Below, in pieces: positions 41,622 to 49,782 of a DNA stretch of 53,618 nucleotides. How positions within the stretch are numbered: the first letter of the stretch is position 1; every line of letters begins with the position of its first letter. Source of the stretch: RGIG5299 sp045542315. GTDB lineage: Bacteria > Bacillota > Clostridia > Oscillospirales > RGIG5299. A program made the position numbers and the translations under genes. The notes beneath the pieces were generated by a model that did not search any database, had not been told where the DNA came from, and saw only the letters and a program-made list of their open reading frames with translations. The stretch covers positions 1 through 53,618 of the forward strand of contig JAZQKU010000085.1 of assembly GCA_045542315.1 (NCBI GenBank). Reading direction: 5' to 3'.

Positions 41622-41879
41622 ATGGAAAGAACTTCAATGAGAAGAACACTTATCGGTAGAGTAGTCAGCGACAAGATGGATAAGACCATCGTTGTAGCAA
41701 TCGAGGACGTAACCAGTCATCCTCTTTTCAAAAAGGCTATGAAAACCACCTACAAACTTAAGGCTCACGACGAAAACAACGAGTGCCACATCGGCGATAA
41801 GGTTGAGGTTATGGAAACCAGACCTTTATCTAAAGATAAGAGATGGCGTCTTGTAAGAATCGTCGAGAGCGCAAAATAA
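41622..41879 (+). CDS. rpsQ: Ribosomal protein S17
   Basis: 85 residues with the OB fold of S17, a primary 16S rRNA binder. RRTLIGRVVSDKMDKTIVVAI and YKLKAHDENNECHIGDKVEVMETRPLSKDKRW are the conserved blocks (in two parts). AAAGGAG is upstream. Confidence 0.97.
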   Translation: MERTSMRRTLIGRVVSDKMDKTIVVAIEDVTSHPLFKKAMKTTYKLKAHDENNECHIGDKVEVMETRPLSKDKRWRLVRIVESAK

Positions 41880-41906
41880 GCCAACGAGGAACAGGAGGAA
41901 ATAACT

Positions 41907-42275
41907 GTGGTACAGCAGCAGACATTACTCAAAGTGGCTGATAACACCGGCGCCAAGGAGCTTATGTGCATCAAAGTCCTCGGTGGCACCCGCAAGAGAT
42001 ATGCCGGAATCGGCGACATCATCGTCGCATCGGTTAAGAAGGCAGCTCCCGGCGGCACCGCTAAAAAAGGCGAGGTTGTTAAGGCGGTAGTAGTCCGCAC
42101 AGTTCACACCATCAAAAGAGCAGACGGCTCACACATCAGATTCGACGATAACGCAGCAGTTATCATCAAAGAAGATAAAAATCCCAGAGGCACACGTATC
42201 TTTGGCCCGGTAGCAAGAGAGCTCCGTGAGAAGGAATTCACCAAGATCATGTCCCTCGCACCCGAAGTAATATAA
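41907..42275 (+). CDS. rplN: Ribosomal protein L14
   Basis: 122 residues, GTG start with AGGAGG upstream. L14 forms bridges to the 30S and is the docking site of the silencing factor RsfS encoded at 19298. MVQQQTLLKVADNTGAKELMCIKVLGG and EIMSLAPEVI-type ends are standard (here IMSLAPEVI). Confidence 0.97.
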   Translation: MVQQQTLLKVADNTGAKELMCIKVLGGTRKRYAGIGDIIVASVKKAAPGGTAKKGEVVKAVVVRTVHTIKRADGSHIRFDDNAAVIIKEDKNPRGTRIFGPVARELREKEFTKIMSLAPEVI

Positions 42276-42289
42276 GGAGGTCGGAAGAA

Positions 42290-42658
42290 ATGAATATTAA
42301 AAAAGGCGATACAGTAGTCGTCATCTCCGGCTCCCAGGTATCGGCAGACAAAAAAGAGAGCAAAAAGACCGCTGAAGGCAAGCGCGCAGTTTTAGAGACC
42401 GTTCTCAAGAAGAGAAAGGTTTTGGAGGTTGCACCTGCTGAGGGCAAGATCATAGTTGAAGGCGCAAACATCAAAACGAAGCACGTTAAGCCCCGTAAGC
42501 AGGGCCAGGCTGGCGGAATTTTGAAGGCTGAGGGTGCTATCTACGCATCTAAGGTCATGCTCGTTTGCCCCAAGTGCAACAAGCCCACTAAAGTAGGCCA
42601 CGCTACCGTTGACGGCAAGTCCGTTCGCGTTTGCAAAATCTGTAAGGAAACTTTCTAA
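42290..42658 (+). CDS. rplX: Ribosomal protein L24 with enlarged KOW loop
   Basis: 122 residues; L24 starts 50S assembly. The N-terminus MNIKKGDTVVVISG and the part from EGKIIVEGANIKTKHVKPR on are normal, but between them (about residues 15-53) stand 39 residues where homologues have about 18 (KDKGKTGKV-type). The extra ~21 residues are Lys/Glu-rich and disrupt the usual KOW glycine motif. The C-terminal CPKC and CKIC pairs look like a zinc ribbon, as in many bacterial L24. AAGGAGG is upstream. Confidence 0.94.
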   Translation: MNIKKGDTVVVISGSQVSADKKESKKTAEGKRAVLETVLKKRKVLEVAPAEGKIIVEGANIKTKHVKPRKQGQAGGILKAEGAIYASKVMLVCPKCNKPTKVGHATVDGKSVRVCKICKETF

Positions 42659-42671
42659 GGAGGGAAGCAAA

Positions 42672-43211
42672 ATGACAAGACTTAATGAAATGTACAAGTC
42701 GGAAGTTGCTCCCGCTTTGATGAAAAAGTTTTCATACAAAAGCGTAATGCAGATTCCGAAAATCGAAAAGGTAGTTATCAACGTCGGTTGCGGTGAAGCA
42801 AGAGAAAACGAAAAGGTTCTCGAAGGCGTCAAGACCGACCTCAGAGCTATCACCGGTCAGAATCCGGTAGTCACCAAGGCAAGAAAATCAGTTGCTAACT
42901 TCAAGCTCCGTCAGGGCATGAACATCGGCGTTAAAGTAACCCTTCGCGGTGAAAGAATGTACGAGTTCCTCGAGAAGCTCTTCTCGGTATCACTTCCCCG
43001 AGTAAGAGACTTCAAGGGTATCAACCCCAACGCATTCGACGGTCGCGGCAACTATGCGCTCGGCATAAAGGAACAGCTTATATTCCCCGAGATCGAGTAC
43101 GATAAGATCGATAAGATCCGCGGTATGGACATAGCAATCGTCACCACCGCGAAGAACGACGAAGAGGCAAGAGAGCTCCTTTCCCTTATGGGCGCTCCCT
43201 TTGCGAAATAA
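42672..43211 (+). CDS. rplE: Ribosomal protein L5
   Basis: 179 residues from the ATG at 42672 (MTRLNEMYKSE); AAGGAGGG is upstream, and a longer frame would run back into rplX. L5 binds 5S rRNA and contacts P-site tRNA. IPKIEKVVINVGCGEA and GIKEQLIFPEIEYDKIDKIRGMDI are typical. Confidence 0.97.
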   Translation: MTRLNEMYKSEVAPALMKKFSYKSVMQIPKIEKVVINVGCGEARENEKVLEGVKTDLRAITGQNPVVTKARKSVANFKLRQGMNIGVKVTLRGERMYEFLEKLFSVSLPRVRDFKGINPNAFDGRGNYALGIKEQLIFPEIEYDKIDKIRGMDIAIVTTAKNDEEARELLSLMGAPFAK

Positions 43212-43223
43212 GGAGGAATTTTA

Positions 43224-43409
43224 ATGGCTAAAACATCTCTTAAGAATAAGCAGCAGAAAGCCCAGAAGTTCTCCACAAGGGAATATAACAGATGCCAGAT
43301 CTGCGGCAGACCGCATGCGTATCTCAGAAAGTACGGTATTTGTCGTATTTGCTTCCGTAATCTTGCTTACAAGGGCGAGATTCCGGGCGTAAAAAAGGCA
43401 AGCTGGTAA
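43224..43409 (+). CDS. rpsN: Ribosomal protein S14, zinc type
   Basis: 61 residues, the short zinc-binding form: CQICGRP and CRICFRN supply four cysteines. It includes HAYLRKYGICRICFRNLAYKG and ends VKKASW as usual. Many Firmicutes also carry a longer zinc-free copy elsewhere. Confidence 0.97.
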   Translation: MAKTSLKNKQQKAQKFSTREYNRCQICGRPHAYLRKYGICRICFRNLAYKGEIPGVKKASW

Positions 43410-43429
43410 CGGAAAGGTAGGTATGGAAT

Positions 43430-43828
43430 ATGTACTGCACAGATCCCATAGCTGATATGCTCACCAGAATCAGAAATGCAAACGCTGCAAAGCATGATAA
43501 AGTTGAAGTTCCCGCTTCAAACATGAAGAAAGCGATTGCCGAGATTCTCAAGAACGAAGGCTATATCAAAAATTATGAAGTAACCGATGACAACTATCAG
43601 GGCGTCATCGTAATCGAATTAAAGTACGGCGCTAACAAAGAGAGAGCGATCACCGGTCTCAAAAGAGTTTCAAAGCCCGGCTTAAGAGTTTATGCTAACT
43701 GTGAGAATATGCCCAAGGTTATGAGAGGCCTCGGAATTGCCCTCGTATCCACCTCAAAGGGTATTATGACTGACAAAGCAGCAAGAAAAGCAAATGTCGG
43801 CGGCGAAGTGCTCGCTTTCATTTGGTAA
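43430..43828 (+). CDS. rpsH: Ribosomal protein S8
   Basis: 132 residues; a primary binder in the central domain of 16S rRNA and, in E. coli, the repressor of the spc operon. TDPIADMLTRIRNANAA at the start and GIMTDKAARKANVGGEVLAFIW at the end are conserved. The N-terminus reads MYCTD instead of the usual MTMTD. AGGTAGG is upstream. Confidence 0.97.
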   Translation: MYCTDPIADMLTRIRNANAAKHDKVEVPASNMKKAIAEILKNEGYIKNYEVTDDNYQGVIVIELKYGANKERAITGLKRVSKPGLRVYANCENMPKVMRGLGIALVSTSKGIMTDKAARKANVGGEVLAFIW

Positions 43829-43843
43829 TGGAGGTAAGTTAAG

Positions 43844-44392
43844 ATGTCACGAATCGGAAGAATGCCCGTTGCGATTCCCGCAGGCGTCGAGGTAACTCTT
43901 AACGGTACCAAGATTACCGTAAAGGGCCCCAAAGGCACTCTCGAGAGAGAGCTTATGAACCTCGTATCTGTTAAAGTCGAAAACGGACAGGTAATCGTTA
44001 CCCGCGACGGTGACGAGAAAGAGAAGAGATCGGCACACGGTCTCACCAGAACCCTTATCAAGAATATGATCGAGGGTGTTACTGAGGGTTACACCAAGAC
44101 CCTTGAAATCGTTGGCGTAGGTTACAGAGCTGCAAAGAGCGGCAAGGACGTAACTCTTACCATCGGTTATTCACATCCGGTAATCGTAAGCGATACCGAT
44201 CTTGTAAAAATTGACGTTCCCCAGCCTAACCAGCTCGTAATCACCGGCATTGACAAGCAGGCTGTTGGCGAGTGCGCCGCAGTCGTAAGAAAGATCAGAC
44301 CGCCCGAGCCCTATCACGGCAAAGGCATCAGATATGCCGGAGAGGTAGTACACCTCAAAGAAGGCAAGGCCGGCAAGAGCTCGAAGAAATAA
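43844..44392 (+). CDS. rplF: Ribosomal protein L6
   Basis: 182 residues with two duplicated L6 folds; located near the factor-binding site. MSRIGRMPVAIPAGVEVT and the C-terminal KIRPPEPYHGKGIRYAGE are typical. It ends in a short Lys-rich tail GKAGKSSKK. GGAGG precedes it. Confidence 0.97.
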   Translation: MSRIGRMPVAIPAGVEVTLNGTKITVKGPKGTLERELMNLVSVKVENGQVIVTRDGDEKEKRSAHGLTRTLIKNMIEGVTEGYTKTLEIVGVGYRAAKSGKDVTLTIGYSHPVIVSDTDLVKIDVPQPNQLVITGIDKQAVGECAAVVRKIRPPEPYHGKGIRYAGEVVHLKEGKAGKSSKK

Positions 44393-44408
44393 GGAGGATT
44401 GAAGACAA

Positions 44409-44765
44409 ATGGTTAAACAGATTAACAGAAAAGCTGAAAGAACCAAGAGACACACCCGTGTTCGCGGCAAAATCAGCGGCACAGCAGAATGCCCCCGTCT
44501 TAATGTCTTCCGCTCCGATCGCCACATTTATGCCCAGATCATTGATGACGTAAAAGGCGTTACCCTCGTTTCCGCTTCAACCCTTAAGGACGTTGACGGT
44601 TACGGCGGCAACAAAGAAGCCGCAAAGCAGCTCGGCATCGTAATTGCCAAGAAGGCTTTGGAAGCAAAGATCGAAAACGTTGTTTTCGACCGCGGCGGCT
44701 ACCTTTACCACGGCAGAGTCAAAGAATTGGCAGAAGGCGCCCGTGAGGGCGGTCTCAAATTCTGA
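44409..44765 (+). CDS. rplR: Ribosomal protein L18
   Basis: 118 residues; binds 5S rRNA with L5. RTKRHTRVRGKISGTAECPRLNVFRSDRHIYAQIIDD and FDRGGYLYHGRVKELAEGAREGGLKF are the family blocks (positions about 10-45 and 93-118). AAGGAGG is upstream. Confidence 0.97.
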   Translation: MVKQINRKAERTKRHTRVRGKISGTAECPRLNVFRSDRHIYAQIIDDVKGVTLVSASTLKDVDGYGGNKEAAKQLGIVIAKKALEAKIENVVFDRGGYLYHGRVKELAEGAREGGLKF

Positions 44766-44776
44766 GGAGGAAGACC

Positions 44777-45283
44777 ATGTCACAGATTATAGACGCATCA
44801 ACTCTCGATCTCAAAGAGAAGCTCGTTGTTATCAACAGAGTATCCAAGACCGTAAAGGGCGGCCGTATCTTCAAGTTTGCAGCACTCGTTGTTGTAGGTA
44901 ACGAAGACGGAATCGTCGGTTTCGGTTTAGGTAAATCATCCGAAGTTCCCGAAGCAATCAAGAAGGGCATTGAGGATGCAAAGAAGAACCTTATTAAGGT
45001 ATCTATGAGAGGCACCACCATTCCTCACGAAGTAGTAGGAAAGTTCGGCGCTTCCATGGTAATCATGAAGCCCGCTGCACCCGGTACCGGTATCATCGCC
45101 GGCGGCGCAGTAAGAGCTGTTTTGGAAATGGCAGGCATTAAGGACATCAGAACCAAGGCTCTCAAGTCGAGAAACCCCAAGAACGTTGTCACTGCCGTAT
45201 TCAACGGTCTCAAGAGCCTTCGTAACGTTGAGCAGGTTGCAGCAACCAGAGGTATCTCTGTTGAAGCAGTAACCCGCGCATAA
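44777..45283 (+). CDS. rpsE: Ribosomal protein S5
   Basis: 168 residues; a 30S body protein important for fidelity and mRNA unwinding. KLVVINRVSKTVKGGRIFKFAALVVVG and GFGLGKSSEVPEAIKKGIEDAKKN are typical (N-terminal double-stranded RNA-binding fold). GAGGAAGACC precedes the ATG. Confidence 0.97.
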   Translation: MSQIIDASTLDLKEKLVVINRVSKTVKGGRIFKFAALVVVGNEDGIVGFGLGKSSEVPEAIKKGIEDAKKNLIKVSMRGTTIPHEVVGKFGASMVIMKPAAPGTGIIAGGAVRAVLEMAGIKDIRTKALKSRNPKNVVTAVFNGLKSLRNVEQVAATRGISVEAVTRA

Positions 45284-45297
45284 GGAGGACTTGAAAA

Positions 45298-45852
45298 ATG
45301 GCTAAAATGCTTACAATAGAACTCACAAAAAGCCTTATCGGCAGAAAACAGGATCAGATTGCAACCGCAAAATCCTTAGGTCTTAAGAGACCCGGTGATT
45401 TCACCGTTCAGCCCGATAACGATTGCACTCAGGGTAAGATCAAAAAGATCGGCTTTATGCTCAAGGTAACCGAAGGCGAGCTTAAAGAAGCAAAGGCTGC
45501 ATACGTAGGTACCGTTACCGTAAAGCCTGCTGCAGCACCCAAGAAGAAGGCAACCAAGAAAGCAGCTCCCAAGGCAGAGGCAGCAGTTGAAGCTCCCGCA
45601 GCCGAGGAAGTAAAGGTTGAGGAAGTAAAGGCTGAGGCTCCCGCTACCGAAGCGAAGCCCGCAGCAAAGAAGACCTCTACCGCTGCAAAGAAGCCCGCAG
45701 CAAAGAAGACTGCCGACGGCGAGGCCGCTCCCAAGAAAGCACCCGCAAAGAAGGCTGCTCCCAAGGCAGAGGGCGAAGCTGCTCCCAAAAAGGCTCCTGC
45801 AAAGAAGCCCGCAGCAAAGAAGACTGCAGAAGCAGAGACTGAATCTAAGTAA
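45298..45852 (+). CDS. rpmD: Ribosomal protein L30 with long Lys/Ala/Pro tail
   Basis: 184 residues, about three times the usual ~60. Residues 1-~57 are L30 (LTIELTKSLIGRKQDQIATAKSLGLKR and so on). From about residue 75 to the end the sequence is almost only Ala, Lys, Pro, Glu and Thr, with repeated words KKAPAKK, PAAKK, AAPKAE and GEAAPKK, like the tails of histone H1 or of AlgP/HctB-type proteins. There is no stop between the two parts and codon use follows the neighbours. The tail carries many positive charges and is probably disordered; it may reach rRNA, DNA or the membrane. Sequence repeats could allow length variation between strains. Confidence 0.92.
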   Translation: MAKMLTIELTKSLIGRKQDQIATAKSLGLKRPGDFTVQPDNDCTQGKIKKIGFMLKVTEGELKEAKAAYVGTVTVKPAAAPKKKATKKAAPKAEAAVEAPAAEEVKVEEVKAEAPATEAKPAAKKTSTAAKKPAAKKTADGEAAPKKAPAKKAAPKAEGEAAPKKAPAKKPAAKKTAEAETESK

Positions 45853-45880
45853 TGTCGTCACTTAGGAGGTGTCATATTAA

Positions 45881-46318
45881 ATGAAACTCAATGAGTTAGC
45901 ACCGGCAATCGGCTCCAAGACCGAAGCCAAGAGAAAAGGCAGAGGCCCCGGATCCGGTAACGGCAAGACGGGCGGTAAGGGCCATAAGGGTCAGAACGCA
46001 CGTTCCGGCGGCGGCGTAAGAAGAGGCTTCGAGGGTGGACAGATGCCCATCACCAGAAGACTTCCGAAGCGTGGCTTCCACAATCATTTTGCAAAAGATT
46101 ACGTAGTTATCAATCTTTCCGATTTGGCAAGATTTAACGGTAACGAGGCAACCGTTGAGTCGTTGCTTGCAGCAGGCGTTATCAGCCGCGCAGGAGACGG
46201 ACTCAAGGTTCTTGGCAAGGGTGAATTAACCAAGGCCGTTGCAGTTAAAGCTGCAAAATTCACAGCAACTGCAAAGGAGAAGATCGAAGCAGCAGGCGGT
46301 AAGGCGGAGGTGATCTGA
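45881..46318 (+). CDS. rplO: Ribosomal protein L15
   Basis: 145 residues; late 50S assembly protein. The N-terminal half is the extended Gly/Lys-rich segment GSGNGKTGGKGHKGQNARSG, the C-terminal half is globular. AGGAGGTGTCAT stands before the ATG. One base separates its stop from the secY start. Confidence 0.97.
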   Translation: MKLNELAPAIGSKTEAKRKGRGPGSGNGKTGGKGHKGQNARSGGGVRRGFEGGQMPITRRLPKRGFHNHFAKDYVVINLSDLARFNGNEATVESLLAAGVISRAGDGLKVLGKGELTKAVAVKAAKFTATAKEKIEAAGGKAEVI

Positions 46319-46319
46319 G

Positions 46320-47606
46320 GTGATACTCGATCCCATCAAAAACGCGTTTAAGATACCCGACCTCAGAAAGAAGATTTTATACACACTCTTCATCATTCTG
46401 CTTTTTGAAATCGGTTCGGTAATCACCGTTCCCTTCATGAATGCGGAAACGCTCCAGAGCATGTTCTCTCTCACCGGAGAGGAAACTCTTGCGAATTCCA
46501 TGTTCGGATACTTAAACTTACTTTCGGGCGGCGGTATGCAGAGAGCATCGCTGTTTGCAATGTCGGTATCCCCTTACATCAACGCATCGATCATCATTCA
46601 GCTCCTCACCTATGCGATCCCCGCACTTGAGAGATTGCAGAAGGAAGGAGAAGAGGGCAGAAAGAAAATTTCCATGATAACCCGTATTTCGAGCGTGGTT
46701 CTCGGTATAGTTGAAGCTATCGGCTACTTCTTTATCCTTGATAACTACGGCGCACTCGAAACCGGCGATTACAACAAGTTCTTTGTTGCAACCGTTATCG
46801 TGGCAAGCTTCACCGCGGGCTCTGCACTCGTTATGTGGCTCGGCGAAAGAATCAACCAGAAGGGTATCGGTAACGGTATTTCGATAATACTTTTCGTATC
46901 TATCGCAACTCAGTTCCCCACCTTCGTTCGTCAGATATTCGAGGCTGCACAGACTAAGCTCGCATGGGGCGTTATCATTCTCCTCATCTTCGTTGTTATG
47001 ATAGTTCTTATCGTAGCAATGAACGACGGCGAAAGAAGAATCCCCGTTCAGTATGCAAAGAAGGTCGTCGGCAGAAAAATGTACGGCGGTCAGTCCACCT
47101 TCCTCCCCTTGAAGGTCACTATGTCGGGCGTTTTACCGATAATCTTTGCATCTGCATTCGTATCAATGCCCAGCCTTATAGCAAGCTTCTTCCCCAACAG
47201 TGAGTTCGCCAAAGGCGTAAACGACTATTTCGGACATGCTTCTTGGGCATACGCATTGGTATACTTCTTACTCATTATAGCATTTAACTTTTTCTACGTC
47301 TCAGTCCAGTATAACCCCGTTGATATGGCAAACAACATTCAGAAAAACGGCGGCTTCGTATTCGGCTTGCGCCCCGGCGCTCCCACTGCCGACTACATCA
47401 AGCGTGTTCTTAACAAGATCACCATCGTAGGCGCCGCATGTCTTGCCTTTATCGCAATCGTTCCTATCTTCTATCAGATGGGCACTCAGATACAGGTTGC
47501 GCTCGGCGGTACCTCGATCATAATCGTCGTTGGCGTAATACTGGAAACCTTGAAGCAGCTTGAGTCCCAGATGCTTATGCGTCACTACAAGGGCTTCCTG
47601 GAATAA
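46320..47606 (+). CDS. secY: Protein translocase subunit SecY
   Basis: 428 residues, ten membrane helices, the channel of the general secretion pathway. The GTG start at 46320 is supported by the near-perfect ribosome-binding sequence GGAGGTGATCT inside the end of rplO. PYINASIIIQLLTYAIPALERLQKEGEEGRKK is the family signature (two parts), and LERINQKGIGNGISI-like GERINQKGIGNGISII is present. It follows rplO by one base, so translation is coupled. Confidence 0.97.
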   Translation: MILDPIKNAFKIPDLRKKILYTLFIILLFEIGSVITVPFMNAETLQSMFSLTGEETLANSMFGYLNLLSGGGMQRASLFAMSVSPYINASIIIQLLTYAIPALERLQKEGEEGRKKISMITRISSVVLGIVEAIGYFFILDNYGALETGDYNKFFVATVIVASFTAGSALVMWLGERINQKGIGNGISIILFVSIATQFPTFVRQIFEAAQTKLAWGVIILLIFVVMIVLIVAMNDGERRIPVQYAKKVVGRKMYGGQSTFLPLKVTMSGVLPIIFASAFVSMPSLIASFFPNSEFAKGVNDYFGHASWAYALVYFLLIIAFNFFYVSVQYNPVDMANNIQKNGGFVFGLRPGAPTADYIKRVLNKITIVGAACLAFIAIVPIFYQMGTQIQVALGGTSIIIVVGVILETLKQLESQMLMRHYKGFLE

Positions 47607-47636
47607 GAGATAAGCTTAATTCGGAACAAACCCAAG

Positions 47637-47668
47637 TCCACGGATGCCGCATTTTGCGGTGTCCGCGG
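47637..47668 (+). other. Long hairpin between secY and adk
   Basis: CCACGGATGCCGCA-TTT-TGCGGTGTCCGCGG: two stacked stems of 6-7 bp with two mismatches or wobbles, followed by GGGGTTGTC rather than a T-run. It may be a processing or attenuation site in the 89-base gap. Confidence 0.45.
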
Positions 47669-47695
47669 GGGTTGTCTGAAAAGAGAGGTTACAAT

Positions 47696-48328
47696 ATGAG
47701 ACTGATATTGTTAGGCGCGCCCGGCGCGGGAAAAGGCACACAGGCAGTTAATATCTCCGAAAAGCTTGGTATTCCGGCAATTTCAACCGGAAATATCATA
47801 AGAAGAGAGATAGATAAGGGCTCGGCTCTCGGCGAAGCAGCCAAGAGAATTATCAATGAAGGAAATCTCCTTCCCGATTCGCTTATCAACGATATGGTGC
47901 TTGCAAGAATCAACGAGCCCGATTGCGAAAAAGGCTTTGTGCTCGACGGATTCCCCCGCAAGATCAGCCAGGCGAAGTTTCTCGAAGACGAGAATATATC
48001 AATCGATAAGGTAATAAGCATCGAGGTATCCGATGAGGATATCATTGACAGAATGACAGGCAGACGAATCTGCAAGAGCTGCGGAAAGAGCTACCACGTG
48101 ATCTTCAATCCCTCACAGGTTGAAAACGTGTGCGACGCTTGCGGCTCGGAGCTGTACATCCGTCCCGATGACAAACCTGAAACAGTCATGAACCGCTTGG
48201 AGGTCTATCACAACGAAACCGAGCCGCTCAAGGATTACTACGTTAAAAAAGGAATCTTAAGCATAGTTTTCGGTTGCGAAAAGGTAGAGGATACCATCAA
48301 GGCGGTAAACAAAGTATTAGAGGCTTAA
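47696..48328 (+). CDS. adk: Adenylate kinase, zinc-LID type
   Basis: 210 residues from the ATG at 47696 (MRLILLGAPGAGKGTQ); GAGAGG lies upstream, and a frame open to 47654 would begin inside the hairpin. The P-loop is GAPGAGKGT (7-15). The LID domain contains CKSCGKSYH and CDACG, four cysteines for a structural zinc, as in Gram-positive enzymes. It equilibrates ATP, AMP and ADP. The secY-adk-map order is conserved. Confidence 0.96.
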   Translation: MRLILLGAPGAGKGTQAVNISEKLGIPAISTGNIIRREIDKGSALGEAAKRIINEGNLLPDSLINDMVLARINEPDCEKGFVLDGFPRKISQAKFLEDENISIDKVISIEVSDEDIIDRMTGRRICKSCGKSYHVIFNPSQVENVCDACGSELYIRPDDKPETVMNRLEVYHNETEPLKDYYVKKGILSIVFGCEKVEDTIKAVNKVLEA

Positions 48329-48329
48329 A

Positions 48330-49076
48330 ATGATCGTTATCAAAACTGAGAGGGATATTGACCTGATGCGCGTAAGCGGTAAGATAACCGCCGGTGCGAT
48401 GGAGGCGGCAAGGCGTGCCTGCAAGCCGGGCATAACCACTGCCGAGCTCGATAAGATCATACACGATTATATCCTGTCTCACGGTGCGAAACCGTCATTT
48501 CTCGGATATGCCGGATTTCCCGGCAGCGCCTGTATCTCTGTGAACGATGAATTGATTCACGGAATTCCCGGCGGACGAAAGATCGAAATAGGCGACATCG
48601 TTTCAGTTGATGTCGGTGCCTGCTATAAAGGTATGCATACCGATATGGCGGACACTTTTGTCACAGAGCATTCCCCCGAGATCGCCAAAAAGATCTGTTC
48701 GGTAACGAAGGAGAGCTTTTTCAAGGGTCTTGCCTATATGAAGGCAGGAAACCGTTTAGGCGATGTTTCGGCAGCTATACAGGAGCATATAGAGAACGCG
48801 GGCTTCTTTGTTGTAAAGAAGTACGTCGGACACGGAGTCGGTTACGAACTCCACGAGGATCCCTCGGTTCCCAACTACGGCACGGCAGGCAGAGGCGTAA
48901 GACTCCAAAAGGGTATGACGCTTGCAGTCGAGCCGATGGTGAACGAGAGATGCGAAGAGGTAAAAAGCCTTGCAGACGGCTGGACTGTTGTCCCCGTTTT
49001 GGGAGGGCTCTCGGCGCATTACGAAAATACGGTCCTTATAACCGACGGCGAACCGGAGCTGCTCACTACGCTGTGA
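48330..49076 (+). CDS. map: Methionine aminopeptidase, type I
   Basis: 248 residues; removes the initiator Met from nascent proteins at the tunnel exit. Metal ligands appear in order: DVGACYKGMHTDMADTF (two Asp), the His in YVGHGVGYELHEDP, the Glu in AVEPM and the Glu in YENTVLI. One base after adk; GAGG precedes the ATG. Confidence 0.96.
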   Translation: MIVIKTERDIDLMRVSGKITAGAMEAARRACKPGITTAELDKIIHDYILSHGAKPSFLGYAGFPGSACISVNDELIHGIPGGRKIEIGDIVSVDVGACYKGMHTDMADTFVTEHSPEIAKKICSVTKESFFKGLAYMKAGNRLGDVSAAIQEHIENAGFFVVKKYVGHGVGYELHEDPSVPNYGTAGRGVRLQKGMTLAVEPMVNERCEEVKSLADGWTVVPVLGGLSAHYENTVLITDGEPELLTTL

Positions 49077-49087
49077 GCGAGGTAAAA

Positions 49088-49387
49088 ATGGAAATAAAAA
49101 AAGGCGACATAGTCCGATCCGAATACGGAAGAGATAAACAACGCTATTTTTATGTAGTTGAAGCCGAAGGCGAATTCTTAAGGATAGCCGACGGAATGGT
49201 TCGTAAAATCGACGATCCCAAAAAGAAAAAATTAAAGCACGTCGTTTTCGTGGCAAGACCCGATACGAGAGTGAGAGAAAAGCTTGTTTCCGACGAACGT
49301 CTTTACGATGCGGAAATCAGAAAATCGCTCCGTCAGCTCGGATTCTGCGAGGATTACGACGGATACGGCAAAGCCGAAGATAACTGA
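49088..49387 (+). CDS. KOW-domain RNA-binding protein (L14e-like)
   Basis: 99 residues from the ATG at 49088; GAGG is 6 bases upstream. The N-terminus IKKGDIVRSEYGRDKQRYFYVVEAEGEFLRIADG is a KOW motif like that of archaeal/eukaryotic L14e (residues about 3-37), followed by a Lys-rich segment KKKKLKHVVFVA. The same small protein stands between map and infA in many Clostridia and Bacilli. Its role at the ribosome or in RNA metabolism is not settled. Confidence 0.88.
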   Translation: MEIKKGDIVRSEYGRDKQRYFYVVEAEGEFLRIADGMVRKIDDPKKKKLKHVVFVARPDTRVREKLVSDERLYDAEIRKSLRQLGFCEDYDGYGKAEDN

Positions 49388-49411
49388 CTGTGAAAGGGAA
49401 GAGGCCAACAA

Positions 49412-49630
49412 ATGTCAAAAGATGATGTTATTGAATTCGAAGGCACGGTAGTTGAATCACTGCCAAACGCAATGTTCGTAGTAGAACTCCCGAATAAGCA
49501 TAAAATACATGCTCATATTTCGGGCAAACTCAGAATGAATTATATACGCATACTGCCCGGCGATAAGGTCACGGTTGAAATGTCACCCTACGATCTTACC
49601 AAAGGCAGAATAACATGGCGCTCAAAGTAA
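49412..49630 (+). CDS. infA: Translation initiation factor IF-1
   Basis: 72 residues, a single OB fold that blocks the A site during initiation. DVIEFEGTVVESLPNAMFVVEL and HISGKLRMNYIRILPGDKVTVEMSPYDLTKGRI are diagnostic (two parts). AAGGGAAGAGG lies upstream. Confidence 0.97.
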   Translation: MSKDDVIEFEGTVVESLPNAMFVVELPNKHKIHAHISGKLRMNYIRILPGDKVTVEMSPYDLTKGRITWRSK

Positions 49631-49653
49631 GCGCGTCGAAAGGATGAATCACA

Positions 49654-49767
49654 ATGAAGGTACGTTCCTCGGTAAAACCAATGTGTGAGAAATGCAAGGT
49701 CATCAGGCGTAAGGGCGCAGTGATGGTAATCTGCGAAAACAAAAAACACAAGCAGAAGCAAGGCTGA
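49654..49767 (+). CDS. rpmJ: Ribosomal protein L36, zinc type
   Basis: 37 residues, read directly from the bases between infA and rpsM. MKVRSSVKPMCEKCKVIRRK at the start and ENKKHKQKQG at the end. Three Cys and one His (CEKC, IC, H) form the zinc site of the C-plus L36. AAAGGATGAATCACA precedes the ATG. Confidence 0.95.
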   Translation: MKVRSSVKPMCEKCKVIRRKGAVMVICENKKHKQKQG

Positions 49768-49782
49768 ACGGAGGTGTGTTAA

